From a virus, in the IMG/VR virus record IMGVR_UViG_3300046513_000134, positions 36,507-100,506 of that record: a stretch of DNA of 64,000 bases; one strand, given 5' to 3'. Of this stretch, positions 1 to 7,509 are shown piece after piece (within the stretch, counting starts at the first letter, position 1; each line of letters begins with the position of its first letter). Below the pieces are notes generated by a model, which saw only the letters and a list, made by a program, of their open reading frames with translations, did no database searches and had not been told where the DNA came from. Both the position numbers and the translations under genes were made by a program.

Positions 1-300
1 GGTCTTCTGATCACTGAGGATGAAGCGCTCTATCTCGTAGGTCGCCCCGCCTTGGACGAGATTGTCGGTCAAAGCCGCCGTCTCGGCTGCTGTCAGGGTG
101 ACCGTGGCTTCACCATTGGCCGGATCAATATCCCATCCTGAAACGTCGCTGTCCTTGGTGATCGGGCTGTCCGCGCGGATGGTAAGGACAAGCCTAGAGC
201 CCGTCAGATCAAACGGCGACCCGTCCGCGTTCTTGAAGCGAAAGCCAAAAGCTTCGGTGTTGCCTTTCCAGACGGATAGGGTCTTCTTCACGGGGGCCAT
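1..300 (-). CDS. Virion-associated protein with baseplate-type N-terminal domain (partial)
   Basis: The first 100 codons are visible and the gene runs off the left edge. The start at 300 gives MAPVKKTLSVWKGNTEAF. The segment reads as a beta-rich domain with alternating strands (FGFRFKNADGSPFDLTGSR, then LVLTIRAD), which resembles the small N-terminal Ig-like domains of phage baseplate/upper tail proteins (BppU_N type). It lies directly downstream of the SGNH-hydrolase tail protein, so a structural role is likely. The family assignment is by eye and tentative; the rest of the protein is not visible. Confidence 0.6.
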   Translation of the reverse strand, partial: MAPVKKTLSVWKGNTEAFGFRFKNADGSPFDLTGSRLVLTIRADSPITKDSDVSGWDIDPANGEATVTLTAAETAALTDNLVQGGATYEIERFILSDQKT

Positions 301-318
301 GAGGGGTGCCTTCGATCG

Positions 319-334
319 GTGCAATTCGTTGCAC
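319..334. repeat. Palindrome copy 1
   Basis: GTGCAATTCGTTGCAC in the 87-bp gap between the SGNH gene and the left-edge gene. Both half-sites are intact. Confidence 0.8.
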
Positions 335-387
335 GCAGCCTTACGGCCCCCGCTTTTTTGGTCAAGCCCCCGTGGTTCGCTAGCGGA

Positions 388-2013
388 TCAGGTGTTCGCC
401 GTGATCCACGCGATCATCGGGTTGTCCAGATGCGGCTGCCCACCCTTGCCGCCACCGGCTACGCGAGGGTGGGTCCCGTCGTCAGACATGTAGCCGACAC
501 CCGGAAGCGCCCAGTAGGTATCCCCGATCGCCTGTGCGTTGGTGAAGGCAGCGGTGACCGTCAGGTCGCCTGCGGTGTTGGTCGAACCCGCCTTGGTCGC
601 GCCGATGTTGGCCCCGGTCAAAGGCTGCAGGACGCCGTTGGCGAAGGTGCTGTTGCCGGCGTTGTAGTTGGAAGTGAAGCGCGAGGTCGAGACCACCGAG
701 GCGACGGTGATAAGCTGGGCTGCAGGCAGCAGGCTATCCTCGCCGGCTACCAGCCAGCGGCCGCTGTCACGCGACGGTTCGCAGGCATCCGCCCATTCGA
801 CATAGCCATCGAACACGCCGCCACGTACCCATGCGTTGAACAGGCCACGGGCCGAAGATCCCCCGGCTGCGAAGGAGGCGCTGAATGCAGTCATCAGCCC
901 GGCGACCAGTGTCGGTTTCCAAGCGGTGACGGTAATCGTCCCGGTGGCGGTAGGCGAGGCCGAGCCGGCGAACAGCAGGGTGATGGTGTTGCTGCCGGTG
1001 TTGATGGCGGTGCAGAACTTGGTACCGTTGTATTCGGTTTCGACGGCCCCGGCGACCGAGTAGAATTGGTTGACCGTGAACTTCGTCGCATCGGGCACCG
1101 TCATGGTGATCAGGGTTCCCGACGATGTGGTCGAGGACGCGGTGATGACCGTGGCGGAAGACGCAGTTCGCGGCAGCATGGTGATGTGGGCGTAGCGCAT
1201 ACCTGCCGTGCGGACCATGTCACGCGCCGTGGTCAGGTAGCCCTGCAGGGTGGAGAGGGTGACTGCCCCGCCAAAGTCGTTGGTGCCGAAGTTGGTCATA
1301 ACCCAATCGACGCCGAGCAGGGCGCAGAGCGCCACTTGCTTGGTGAAGTTGGCCCCGGCGCTTGCCATGTAGGTGGTGGCCGTGGTGCCGGTGATCGAGT
1401 TGAGGTAGGCAGGGCAGCGACCGGTGGCGGCGGTGATCAGCGAGCCGCCGTTGTTGGTCATGATGCTGTCGCCAAAGCCGCCGATCGCCTTCTTCAGCAG
1501 CGTCGATTTGGCGTAGGTGCGCAGCCCGGCGAAGCCGAGGTTGAGGATGTATGTGGCGGCGTTGGCAACGGTCGAGGCAGCGTTGACCTTGAAGGTTGCG
1601 CCGGCCGGGATCGGGGTCGAGAGGGTGATGTCGGAGGTAGCGACGTTGCCACCTGCGGTGACAGTGACCGCATAGGTGCCGACCTGTGTGCCGACCGGGT
1701 ATTCGATCGAGCCGGTGACGTCATAGGAGGCCGAGGCGTCGGTGGTGCCAGTGGTCCGCAGGGTCCAGCCTTGGAACACCACGGAGGCAATCGAGATCGC
1801 TGCCCCGGACAGGTTGACGAAGTTGGCTCCGTAGGTCTTGGAGGTGCCGTCCCCGGTCAGAGGTGCCGCTCCGCTGTTGTAGCCTGCCCCGTAAAGGGTG
1901 TGGGCCAGCCGGCGAACAAACCGGGGAGAGCCGCCGAGGAGAGGGTGGCCGATGAAGCTGACGCCACCCTGTGTCAGGACATTTCCGGGAATGTCGCCCC
2001 GAACCCGCACCAT
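388..2013 (-). CDS. SGNH/GDSL-hydrolase-containing tailspike or tail fibre protein
   Basis: A 541-aa protein. Three SGNH blocks are visible: block I GFGDSI (Ser at about residue 183), block III GTND (about 243-246) and block V DDGTHP near residue 510, giving a Ser/Asp/His catalytic set. The first 170 residues are Ala/Thr/Gly/Val-rich beta sequence, as in virion attachment domains. Such phage SGNH domains usually deacetylate or de-esterify host surface polysaccharide; that role is inferred. The start at 2013 (MVRVRGDIPG) lies just after the stop of the 96-aa gene upstream. Longer in-frame versions would read through that gene in another frame and were rejected. Confidence 0.85.
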   Translation of the reverse strand: MVRVRGDIPGNVLTQGGVSFIGHPLLGGSPRFVRRLAHTLYGAGYNSGAAPLTGDGTSKTYGANFVNLSGAAISIASVVFQGWTLRTTGTTDASASYDVTGSIEYPVGTQVGTYAVTVTAGGNVATSDITLSTPIPAGATFKVNAASTVANAATYILNLGFAGLRTYAKSTLLKKAIGGFGDSIMTNNGGSLITAATGRCPAYLNSITGTTATTYMASAGANFTKQVALCALLGVDWVMTNFGTNDFGGAVTLSTLQGYLTTARDMVRTAGMRYAHITMLPRTASSATVITASSTTSSGTLITMTVPDATKFTVNQFYSVAGAVETEYNGTKFCTAINTGSNTITLLFAGSASPTATGTITVTAWKPTLVAGLMTAFSASFAAGGSSARGLFNAWVRGGVFDGYVEWADACEPSRDSGRWLVAGEDSLLPAAQLITVASVVSTSRFTSNYNAGNSTFANGVLQPLTGANIGATKAGSTNTAGDLTVTAAFTNAQAIGDTYWALPGVGYMSDDGTHPRVAGGGKGGQPHLDNPMIAWITANT

Positions 2014-2018
2014 CTGGA

Positions 2019-2309
2019 TTAAGCCGGGTTGTAGGCAGTGAGGTTGCCGGTGATGACCTGCTGGACGTTGTTGACCTTGACGTTGGCCTTGATCTTCGCC
2101 CAGACCTGCGCGCCCGATGGGATGTTGGTGAACGGGAAGCTGTCGCCGGAGGCCAGCTCGATGGTGCCGACGATGTTGGCCGAGGTGTCCGCAACGCCGA
2201 GAATGACGACGTTGGTGGTCGAGTTCAGGATCGTGGAGTTGACCACGCTCGACGCGACCGAGACCCAAGTAGCAGCATTGATGGTGGGATTGGTAACGAA
2301 GTTTGACAT
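2019..2309 (-). CDS. Small beta-rich probable virion protein
   Basis: A 96-aa protein beginning MSNFVTNPTINAATW. The start at 2309 is set by a Shine-Dalgarno GAGGGA. It has alternating short hydrophobic strands (NVVILGVADTS, IVGTIELASGDSFPF) and no Cys. It resembles small head-decoration or tail-associated proteins, but I do not recognise the family. It is the first gene after a sigma70-like promoter at 2350-2377 and is followed by the SGNH tail protein 5 bp after its stop, so the two are probably co-expressed. Confidence 0.75.
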   Translation of the reverse strand: MSNFVTNPTINAATWVSVASSVVNSTILNSTTNVVILGVADTSANIVGTIELASGDSFPFTNIPSGAQVWAKIKANVKVNNVQQVITGNLTAYNPA

Positions 2310-2349
2310 GGTGAAGTCCCTCGAACTATGACCGTTAGCTGTGAGGGAC

Positions 2350-2377
2350 GGTATAGCCGAGGGACTTCCAGTGTCAA
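2350..2377 (-). promoter_or_regulatory. Sigma70-like promoter
   Basis: Minus strand: -35 TTGACA (2377-2372), 16-bp spacer, -10 TATACC (2355-2350). It lies about 40 bp before the start at 2309 and would drive the 96-aa protein and the SGNH tail gene. A perfect 16-bp palindrome (2419-2434) lies about 42 bp upstream of the -35. Confidence 0.6.
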
Positions 2378-2418
2378 CGCAAGTGGGCTGCGGCGGGCAC
2401 CGCCTGCGTTGCCGCTGT

Positions 2419-2434
2419 GTGCAACATGTTGCAC
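2419..2434. repeat. Palindrome copy 2 (perfect)
   Basis: GTGCAACATGTTGCAC, a perfect 16-bp palindrome upstream of the promoter at 2350-2377. Confidence 0.85.
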
Positions 2435-2437
2435 CGA

Positions 2438-2629
2438 TTATTCCGGGCGCAGGACGGTGTCGAGGGCTGAAACAATGCGGTTGCGGACCTCGCGATGCAA
2501 GATGTCCCGACTGGTATGGCATGACTGGTGGGCGGCGATCATTGAGGCGGCGATGGCCTTGATGGTGTTTTCTGCGATGGCGGCGACATGATGCTCAATC
2601 GCGCCCAGATTGACAGGTGCGTCTTCCAT
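2438..2629 (-). CDS. Small hypothetical protein
   Basis: A 63-aa protein beginning MEDAPVNLGAIEHHVAAIAE, predicted mostly helical and Ala/Ile-rich, with no membrane segment. The start at 2629 has a good Shine-Dalgarno (AGAGGGG, 7 nt upstream). No family is recognised. Confidence 0.6.
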   Translation of the reverse strand: MEDAPVNLGAIEHHVAAIAENTIKAIAASMIAAHQSCHTSRDILHREVRNRIVSALDTVLRPE

Positions 2630-2679
2630 GACTTTACCCCTCTTAAAGTTCGGGAGGCTCGATGGCCCCCCGTTGCAAA

Positions 2680-2865
2680 TCAGATCATCCGTACATCGAC
2701 CGGGCGCTGCAGATCGTCAAGCACCTCCAAGGCGGACTTAACAGCTTTGATCCGATTGCTGATCTCGATAGCCTCCACCGAAGATGGATACAGGTGGTTC
2801 TTGCGTACCTGAAGAGTGTGAAGGCGATGTGTCAGAGCATGGTGCTCGTTGGAGATGTTCAGCAT
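2680..2865 (-). CDS. Small helical hypothetical protein
   Basis: A 61-aa protein beginning MLNISNEHHALTHRL. It is charged and helical and could form a short coiled coil (EAIEISNRIKAVKSALEVL). The ATG at 2865 is chosen over an upstream in-frame codon because AAGGGA lies at a normal distance before it. Function unknown. Confidence 0.55.
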   Translation of the reverse strand: MLNISNEHHALTHRLHTLQVRKNHLYPSSVEAIEISNRIKAVKSALEVLDDLQRPVDVRMI

Positions 2866-3002
2866 GATTATCGTTCCCTTAGTTTTTAGACCGGTGCCCA
2901 ACGCGTGACATGGCGATTAGTTCCGTAGTCCGATCAACTCCTTCGATCTGGGTCTATAGTCCCATGGGAGCCACTATTCCGCAAGGGGTAATCCAGCGAA
3001 AG

Positions 3003-3662
3003 TTATAGGGCTCCGCGTTCAACCACGAAGCGACGAAACTGTAGTTTTGGGTCATAACGGTCCCAAACTTTCGCCCATACCGCGTATTCCGGGAAGTCTG
3101 GGTCCTTCAGCACGAGTTGCTTCTCGAATGTGACCACCGAAGGAGGTACGCCCACCAGATGGCATACCGTGGTAGCGTAAGGCATGACGGCCAGCGTTTC
3201 CATGATGTGGGTGCGGATCGGCTGGAACTGCTTGGCCACATCTACCGCAAACTCCTCCTTGAACGTGGGGTCGGTGTGTATATGATTGGTAACGTAGCCC
3301 CAGATCGTCTCGTACTGCTTCCAGTCGATGTTGACGCTGTAGCTCATCAGGTCAGGAGCGAGGCGTTCGACGTAGAACTTCGTGTTGAGGGCCTGCACCC
3401 AGATCGTCCAGCACCCCTTGGTATATTCCCATTGGTACACCAGCTTGAAGTAGTTGGACGGCGTCGTGGGTGAGACCGTGGCTGTCTTCAGCCCCGACAG
3501 CTCACTCTGCCATGAAAAGTTGGAGTTGTACCCTTCGATGGCCCGCTTCAGGATCGTTTGACGCTGCTTCAGATAGCACGTGGCAACGGCCGTCAGGAAC
3601 TTTTTGTTGTAGCCGGAAACCTCTGGCCCCGGGGGTATCCCGCCGAGATCGAGTTCGGCCAT
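3003..3662 (-). CDS. Hypothetical protein, 219 aa
   Basis: Begins MAELDLGGIPPGPEVSGYNKK and is rich in Trp/Tyr/Phe (for example KLVYQWEYTKGCWTIWVQA), which suggests a compact globular protein. The start at 3662 overlaps the upstream stop as TGATG, showing translational coupling. Longer in-frame versions start inside the upstream gene and have out-of-character composition. No family recognised. The 137-bp gap that follows, to 2866, holds no gene I can support. Confidence 0.7.
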   Translation of the reverse strand: MAELDLGGIPPGPEVSGYNKKFLTAVATCYLKQRQTILKRAIEGYNSNFSWQSELSGLKTATVSPTTPSNYFKLVYQWEYTKGCWTIWVQALNTKFYVERLAPDLMSYSVNIDWKQYETIWGYVTNHIHTDPTFKEEFAVDVAKQFQPIRTHIMETLAVMPYATTVCHLVGVPPSVVTFEKQLVLKDPDFPEYAVWAKVWDRYDPKLQFRRFVVERGAL

Positions 3663-4225
3663 CAGCTCTTCTCCCCGCGCTTCAACCGCTCCATGCGACC
3701 GAGGTAATCTTCGTCGTCTTCGAGGTGCTTCCAGCCGGCGACGTAGCGCAGATCGACGTCCGGGTGGTTGGGGATACCCGGCGTGTTGATGACGAACGAG
3801 TTCCGCACGCCGTCCCAATAGGTGATGATGGTGTGGCCAAGCCCAGTCAGCAGCAGGAAGCGTCGCAGGTGCTGCGGTGGGAAGCGATCGATCGAGAACC
3901 ATGTCTCGTAGCGGGTGACGCGGTAGAACGGCGTCCCCTCGTCGGCCCCGTCAGGGGTGGTGTAGAGCCAGTGGTCGCGCAGGATGGTGCCTTCCTGCTG
4001 TTCCTCGGGCGGCAGCACCGCAGCCGGTTGCACGGTGATGATCGGGAAGTTGATGCCCCGCTTGACCGAGTAGCGGATCGGCTCCAGCATCCCCCACGTC
4101 CTGAGACCGAGGGTCAGGCCTGCAGCCCCTAGAGCCAGCCCATATTGACCGGTGACGGCCGCGATGCCGACGACTGATCCTGTGAGTACCATCCCGGCTT
4201 TGATAAGTGTTTTTTCTGAGAACAT
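3662..4225 (-). CDS. Hypothetical membrane-anchored protein
   Basis: A 187-aa protein with two N-terminal hydrophobic segments (about 8-25 and 28-42, GMVLTGSVVGIAAVTG then LALGAAGLTLGL) followed by a soluble domain ending in a charged tail (ERLKRGEKS). It is probably an inner-membrane protein with its C-terminal domain in the cytoplasm. Its first 97 bp overlap the end of the next gene upstream, an unusually long same-strand overlap. A later start at MVLTGSV would shorten it. Function unknown. Confidence 0.65.
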   Translation of the reverse strand: MFSEKTLIKAGMVLTGSVVGIAAVTGQYGLALGAAGLTLGLRTWGMLEPIRYSVKRGINFPIITVQPAAVLPPEEQQEGTILRDHWLYTTPDGADEGTPFYRVTRYETWFSIDRFPPQHLRRFLLLTGLGHTIITYWDGVRNSFVINTPGIPNHPDVDLRYVAGWKHLEDDEDYLGRMERLKRGEKS

Positions 4226-4671
4226 GCCTTCAGCCCTAATTCGATGATTTCTTCCAAACTTAACCCGGTGTCGCGGACCCGCGCAAACAGTTTAGCGTCG
4301 ATGCTGGTCTTGACGTTCTTCGAGATGCGGCCGGGGGCCTCCCGCTTGGTGAAAGCGATCAGGTAGTCCCGTGCAATTTGTTGCAGATCGGCCGGGGTGA
4401 TCTCCGCACCCGGCAGGGTGACCAATTCGAGCAAGGTCTCCTTGTGCATGTGGCTGTGGTATTGCAGCCCGAGTTTCTTCGCCGTGACGTCGGTCGGGGT
4501 GACGTTGTAGAACCGCCGCAGGGGCGCGCTCCAGTACGAGTTCCTGATCCTGATCAACGGACCTTTGTTCACGGCCTCCAGTACCCGGTACTCAGGCTTG
4601 GTGCGCCCATCCTTGTACCTCGGGTAGACCTTGCCGTTGCGCTTGCGCATGGGGACGACGGTGGCTGACAT
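4129..4671 (-). CDS. Basic hypothetical protein, possibly nucleic-acid binding
   Basis: A 180-aa protein. The start at 4671 (MSATVVPMRKRNGK) is supported by GGAG 5 nt upstream. The N-terminus is strongly basic (RKRNGKVYPRYKDGRTK) and a helical segment lies near residues 130-150 (DTGLSLEEIIELGLKAC), so nucleic-acid binding is possible but unproven. Its coding sequence contains one copy of the recurring palindrome (4371-4386). Confidence 0.65.
   Translation of the reverse strand: MSATVVPMRKRNGKVYPRYKDGRTKPEYRVLEAVNKGPLIRIRNSYWSAPLRRFYNVTPTDVTAKKLGLQYHSHMHKETLLELVTLPGAEITPADLQQIARDYLIAFTKREAPGRISKNVKTSIDAKLFARVRDTGLSLEEIIELGLKACSQKKHLSKPGWYSQDQSSASRPSPVNMGWL
4371..4386. repeat. Palindrome copy 3
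   Basis: GTGCAATTTGTTGCAG inside the 180-aa gene; read there as codons CTG CAA CAA ATT GCA. Confidence 0.75.
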
Positions 4672-4691
4672 GCATACTCCTAATGCAAAGA

Positions 4692-4717
4692 CCACCCCTA
4701 GCTGGGACTAGGGATGG
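4692..4717 (-). terminator. Probable intrinsic terminator hairpin
   Basis: The minus-strand stem CCATCCCTAG/CTAGGGGTGG (10 bp, one G-U) with loop TCCCAG is followed by a short T-rich tail TCTTT. It lies after the 121-aa gene (stop at 4738) and before the start at 4671. The U tract is weak. Confidence 0.45.
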
Positions 4718-4737
4718 CTGGCAAGCATATACTATTT

Positions 4738-5103
4738 TCAGTGGGCGTTTTCGCTGACCGTGCCGTTCGGGCCATGCTTGGTCGGGCCGGCCTTTAGGAA
4801 CTTCGGCATGTCGCTGAGATCCATTTCGATCGCGCTGGTGATCTCGCTGTCGATCTGCTTCTCCAGCTCGGGGATCAGCGGTGCTTCGAGGTCGATGGTG
4901 CCCTTGACCGGCGCGACATTGGCCGCATCGAGCGTGGCCTTGGCGGCCCGGAGCGATTGCAGTTTCAGCAGCAAGGACGCCTGCGTCGCATAGTCCTCGG
5001 TGTCTTTGCTGATGTGCTGCTGCAGCGCTTCCTTGACCCGCTGGTACGCTCGGTCGTTGACGAGACGGGCAAAGTTCAGGCTGGCAGTATTCGTCTGTGT
5101 CAT
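4738..5103 (-). CDS. Hypothetical helical protein, 121 aa
   Basis: Begins MTQTNTASLNFARLVND. It is mostly helical, with heptad-like Leu/Ala spacing (ASLLLKLQSLRAAKATLD), so oligomerisation is plausible. It overlaps the upstream gene by 4 bp (ATGA), so the two are translationally coupled. Function unknown. Confidence 0.7.
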   Translation of the reverse strand: MTQTNTASLNFARLVNDRAYQRVKEALQQHISKDTEDYATQASLLLKLQSLRAAKATLDAANVAPVKGTIDLEAPLIPELEKQIDSEITSAIEMDLSDMPKFLKAGPTKHGPNGTVSENAH

Positions 5104-5447
5104 GCTTCTTCTCCGCGACGGCTGAGTTGATTGTATCCGGCCAAGGTCGTCGCACCAATGACAGGAAACAGGTGGGGCAGTCTGCTTGGGTCCATTACCT
5201 CGTGGGGACGGAACAAGCTACCTTCAATCGTGATCGGGCGGGGAGTGTTGATCGTGTACCGGATGCCGTAGACGTGACCCGACCGATCGGCCAGATACTT
5301 CTTTTCGGCCCAGCCGAGATCGACCAGATGGCCCATGGCGTATCGCTCTTGCGAACCGCCGTAACTGAGAGACGCGAAGTCTAAAATCAATTCTGGTTCT
5401 TCCAGCATTTCGCGTCTGATTTGTGCAAGCACTTCATCTCTGACCAT
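5100..5447 (-). CDS. Hypothetical protein, 115 aa
   Basis: Begins MVRDEVLAQIRREMLEE, with GGAG 7 nt before the ATG. The mixed alpha/beta segment (GHLVDLGWAEKKYLADRSG, then IRYTINTPRPITIEG) hints at a small winged-helix-like fold, but no motif is decisive. It is the first gene after the promoter at 5501-5529 and overlaps its downstream neighbour by ATGA. Confidence 0.7.
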   Translation of the reverse strand: MVRDEVLAQIRREMLEEPELILDFASLSYGGSQERYAMGHLVDLGWAEKKYLADRSGHVYGIRYTINTPRPITIEGSLFRPHEVMDPSRLPHLFPVIGATTLAGYNQLSRRGEEA

Positions 5448-5500
5448 CTTCGATCTCCATGACGCACACTCCTTGTTCGCTCATGATTATCAGTATGTAG

Positions 5501-5529
5501 ATGGTAGGTTGTAGACAACTCGGTGTCAA
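5501..5529 (-). promoter_or_regulatory. Sigma70-like promoter after a terminator
   Basis: -35 TTGACA (5529-5524), 17-bp spacer, -10 TACCAT (5506-5501) on the minus strand. It begins 4 bp after the terminator T-tract at 5534-5540, so it probably restarts transcription for the 5447-to-3003 gene group. Confidence 0.55.
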
Positions 5530-5533
5530 ATAT

Positions 5534-5592
5534 AAAAAAACGCCTCCGTCCCGTTGGCTCACTCGACACAAGGTCAGGTGCGGGAGGAGGCG
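5534..5592 (-). terminator. Intrinsic terminator
   Basis: The minus-strand stem CGCCTCC/GGAGGCG is extended by TCCCG/CGGGA across one bulge, with a 25-nt loop, and is followed by seven T residues. It ends the transcript of the 398-aa acidic protein (stop at 5652). Confidence 0.8.
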
Positions 5593-5651
5593 TCTTTGGT
5601 CCCCGAAAGGAACAGTCTGGGTATAACGGGTCAGCTAAGTCCCGTCAACCC

Positions 5652-6848
5652 TCAAGCAGCTTCGTCTTCGTCCTCACCGACAGAGATGTTGATGGTCTCT
5701 TCGGGGAAGGCGTCGATCAGGGCCTGTGCCGCTTCCTGCAGGCCGAGGGTGGCCAACTGGTCCTTGAGCGGCGCTGGCTTGGTGGTCTGGCCCTTCTTGC
5801 CGGTTGCGCCGGAGTTGAAGGCGACGCAGATGAACTCAAGCGCCACGGTGTTGACGTCGGTCTTGGCTTCCGCCTTGGCCTTGTCGAGTGCCGCCTGAAT
5901 GTTCTCCTTCTGGTCGCTATGTACCTTGAAGGCCATAGTGCTGATGACCTCGGAAGGCGGTGCCGAAAGCTGGGCAGTGACGTCTTCCTTGCCGGCAGCC
6001 TTGTAGGACTTGACCAGATTGATCAGATTGTCGATGCCGTTCTCGTTGGCCGTCTTGACCCAGCTCTCGACGTTGTCCGGGTTGATGACAGAGGCGATTT
6101 CCTTGAGCTTCGACCACTTGACCGAGGATACGTCCGAATACGGGACGCCGGAAGCGACGAGGTCCTTGTAAATCGCGATCTGGTACATCGCCTTGCGGTA
6201 GCCGAAGCTGTGGCGGTCTTCGATGAATTCGCGGAACGTCGAGAAGCCCTGATCCTTGTACCATTCCTCTTCCTGAATGCGGGAAAGCACCGCGCCCAGT
6301 TTGAACAGGGTCAGTTCGGACTGATCGACCAGCTTGTCAACGAGGTCGAGGGCGTCCTTCTGCTTCAGGTTCTCGATTTCCGAGACCGTGGTCGAGAACT
6401 CATCGGCCGAAAGGACGTCGCCGTGCAGGATGTGGGTGGTGGCGACCGCCGTGGACTTCTTGCTAACCTTGCCCTTGGACTTGGTGGCCGGCTCCTGCGG
6501 CAGTTCCTGCTCGACCTGTGCGACCGGGGCTTCTTCAACCGGGGCTGCGGCAGTTTCCGTGCCTTCGGTCTCGTCCTCTTCGCTGCCGAAGTTAGCCTTC
6601 AGCCAATCGACCTTCTGGTCCTTCTTCCACTTCTTCCACTCAGCCGGGGTCTCGATCCCCAACTCAGTGACAGTCTCATCGAGCTGCTTGGCCGTCATGT
6701 TCTCGATATCGAGGTTGACTTCCTCGGCGGCATCTTCGCTCGCCGCTTCCTCAACCGGTGCTGCCTCTACAGGCTCAGCAGGGGCGGCTGCTAGTTCGTC
6801 TGCCAGCGTCTTCTTCGACGCGGACTTCAAGGATGATAGTGCTGACAT
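5652..6848 (-). CDS. Acidic hypothetical protein with possible SAP/HeH-like segment
   Basis: A 398-aa protein with a low-complexity Ala/Glu/Pro N-terminus, a short segment near residues 50-90 (MTAKQLDETVTELGI then WKKWKKDQKVDWLKANFG) resembling SAP/HeH helix-extension-helix motifs, a second acidic linker, and a helical core (about 145-330) containing LGAVLSRIQEEEWYKDQGF. The tail GEDEDEAA is acidic. It may be a DNA-associated regulatory or recombination accessory protein, given the recombination genes just upstream; this is inference. It has a very strong Shine-Dalgarno (CCACGGAGGGT) and its own promoter and terminator, suggesting high expression. Confidence 0.75.
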   Translation of the reverse strand: MSALSSLKSASKKTLADELAAAPAEPVEAAPVEEAASEDAAEEVNLDIENMTAKQLDETVTELGIETPAEWKKWKKDQKVDWLKANFGSEEDETEGTETAAAPVEEAPVAQVEQELPQEPATKSKGKVSKKSTAVATTHILHGDVLSADEFSTTVSEIENLKQKDALDLVDKLVDQSELTLFKLGAVLSRIQEEEWYKDQGFSTFREFIEDRHSFGYRKAMYQIAIYKDLVASGVPYSDVSSVKWSKLKEIASVINPDNVESWVKTANENGIDNLINLVKSYKAAGKEDVTAQLSAPPSEVISTMAFKVHSDQKENIQAALDKAKAEAKTDVNTVALEFICVAFNSGATGKKGQTTKPAPLKDQLATLGLQEAAQALIDAFPEETINISVGEDEDEAA

Positions 6849-6898
6849 GGTATGTTTACCCTCCGTGGTAACGCCCCATCGGTATCGGGGTCGAGTTT

Positions 6899-6927
6899 AG
6901 TGTATTTTCTAGTGCAACATATTTCAA
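6899..6927 (-). promoter_or_regulatory. Sigma70-like promoter overlapping a diverged palindrome copy
   Basis: -35 TTGAAA (6927-6922), 17-bp spacer, -10 TACACT (6904-6899) on the minus strand. The spacer and -35 contain TTGAAATATGTTGCAC (6912-6927), a diverged copy of the recurring palindrome. A protein bound there would occlude the promoter of the 398-aa acidic protein. Confidence 0.5.
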
Positions 6928-6939
6928 TAGTGAGGCCGA

Positions 6940-7509
6940 CTAATTCAGTTTTAATTGACCGGCGATCTCCCTCTGCTTGGCAGCCAGACCGTTGAGCGCG
7001 TGCAGGGAGCAAAGCCCCACCAAACTCAGGAAGAAGGCGTCGGCCATGTCGTCTGTCTTTGCCTCGTAGCCCATGTCGCCAGCCGCTTGGACCATGCCTT
7101 CTTTTTTGGCCCCGCCGTTGCCGGTGGCGAAAATCTTCAGTTCTGCCGGGGTCGGTTCGACCCATGAATAGCCAGCCTTGCGGATCAGGTAGCGCAGCAC
7201 CCCGCCGAGGGTGACCAGCGGCACCAGCGCCGTCTTGTTCTTCAGGTTGAGGCCGTAATATTCGATGGCGATGATATCCGGCTTGTGGAAGTCGATGAAG
7301 GCGAGCGTCGTGTCCCACATGATGTGCTGGCGTTCAACGAGGGACAGCGTCGTCTTGGGCTTGACCAGCGTGTCCGCGATCAGTTCCGCTCCGGTGGATA
7401 GACTGCCGCTGAGCAGCACGAGGCCAGTGGATTTGGTGGACGGGTCGATGCCAAGGCAGGTCTTCGGCGCGTCGAGGCGCTTCTGCGTGGATAAGTTCAG
7501 CTTCGCCAT
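6940..7509 (-). CDS. RuvC-like Holliday junction resolvase
   Basis: A 189-aa protein with the RNase H-fold endonuclease pattern of RuvC: GIDPSTKSTGLVL (Asp22), AIEYYG (Glu83) and TDDMADAFF (Asp153/154/157). Length matches the family. It would cut four-way junctions or branched DNA at the end of recombination-dependent replication or before packaging. Its start overlaps the stop of the Cas4-like nuclease gene by one base, placing both in one recombination operon with RecA. Confidence 0.85.
   Translation of the reverse strand: MAKLNLSTQKRLDAPKTCLGIDPSTKSTGLVLLSGSLSTGAELIADTLVKPKTTLSLVERQHIMWDTTLAFIDFHKPDIIAIEYYGLNLKNKTALVPLVTLGGVLRYLIRKAGYSWVEPTPAELKIFATGNGGAKKEGMVQAAGDMGYEAKTDDMADAFFLSLVGLCSLHALNGLAAKQREIAGQLKLN

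Noticed and set aside
319-2022. Long open frame on the plus strand opposite the SGNH gene (567 codons)
   Set aside because: Antisense shadow of a GC-rich gene: composition is Gly/Arg/Asp-rich without any recognisable motif, and the minus frame has catalytic motifs.
2940-2990. Imperfect inverted repeat with CCCATGGG in the gap before the 61-aa gene
   Set aside because: Stem too weak and no T-run or promoter next to it; not repeated elsewhere.
5387-5569. 60-codon minus frame across the terminator and promoter
   Set aside because: It spans an intrinsic terminator and a promoter and has no ribosome site.
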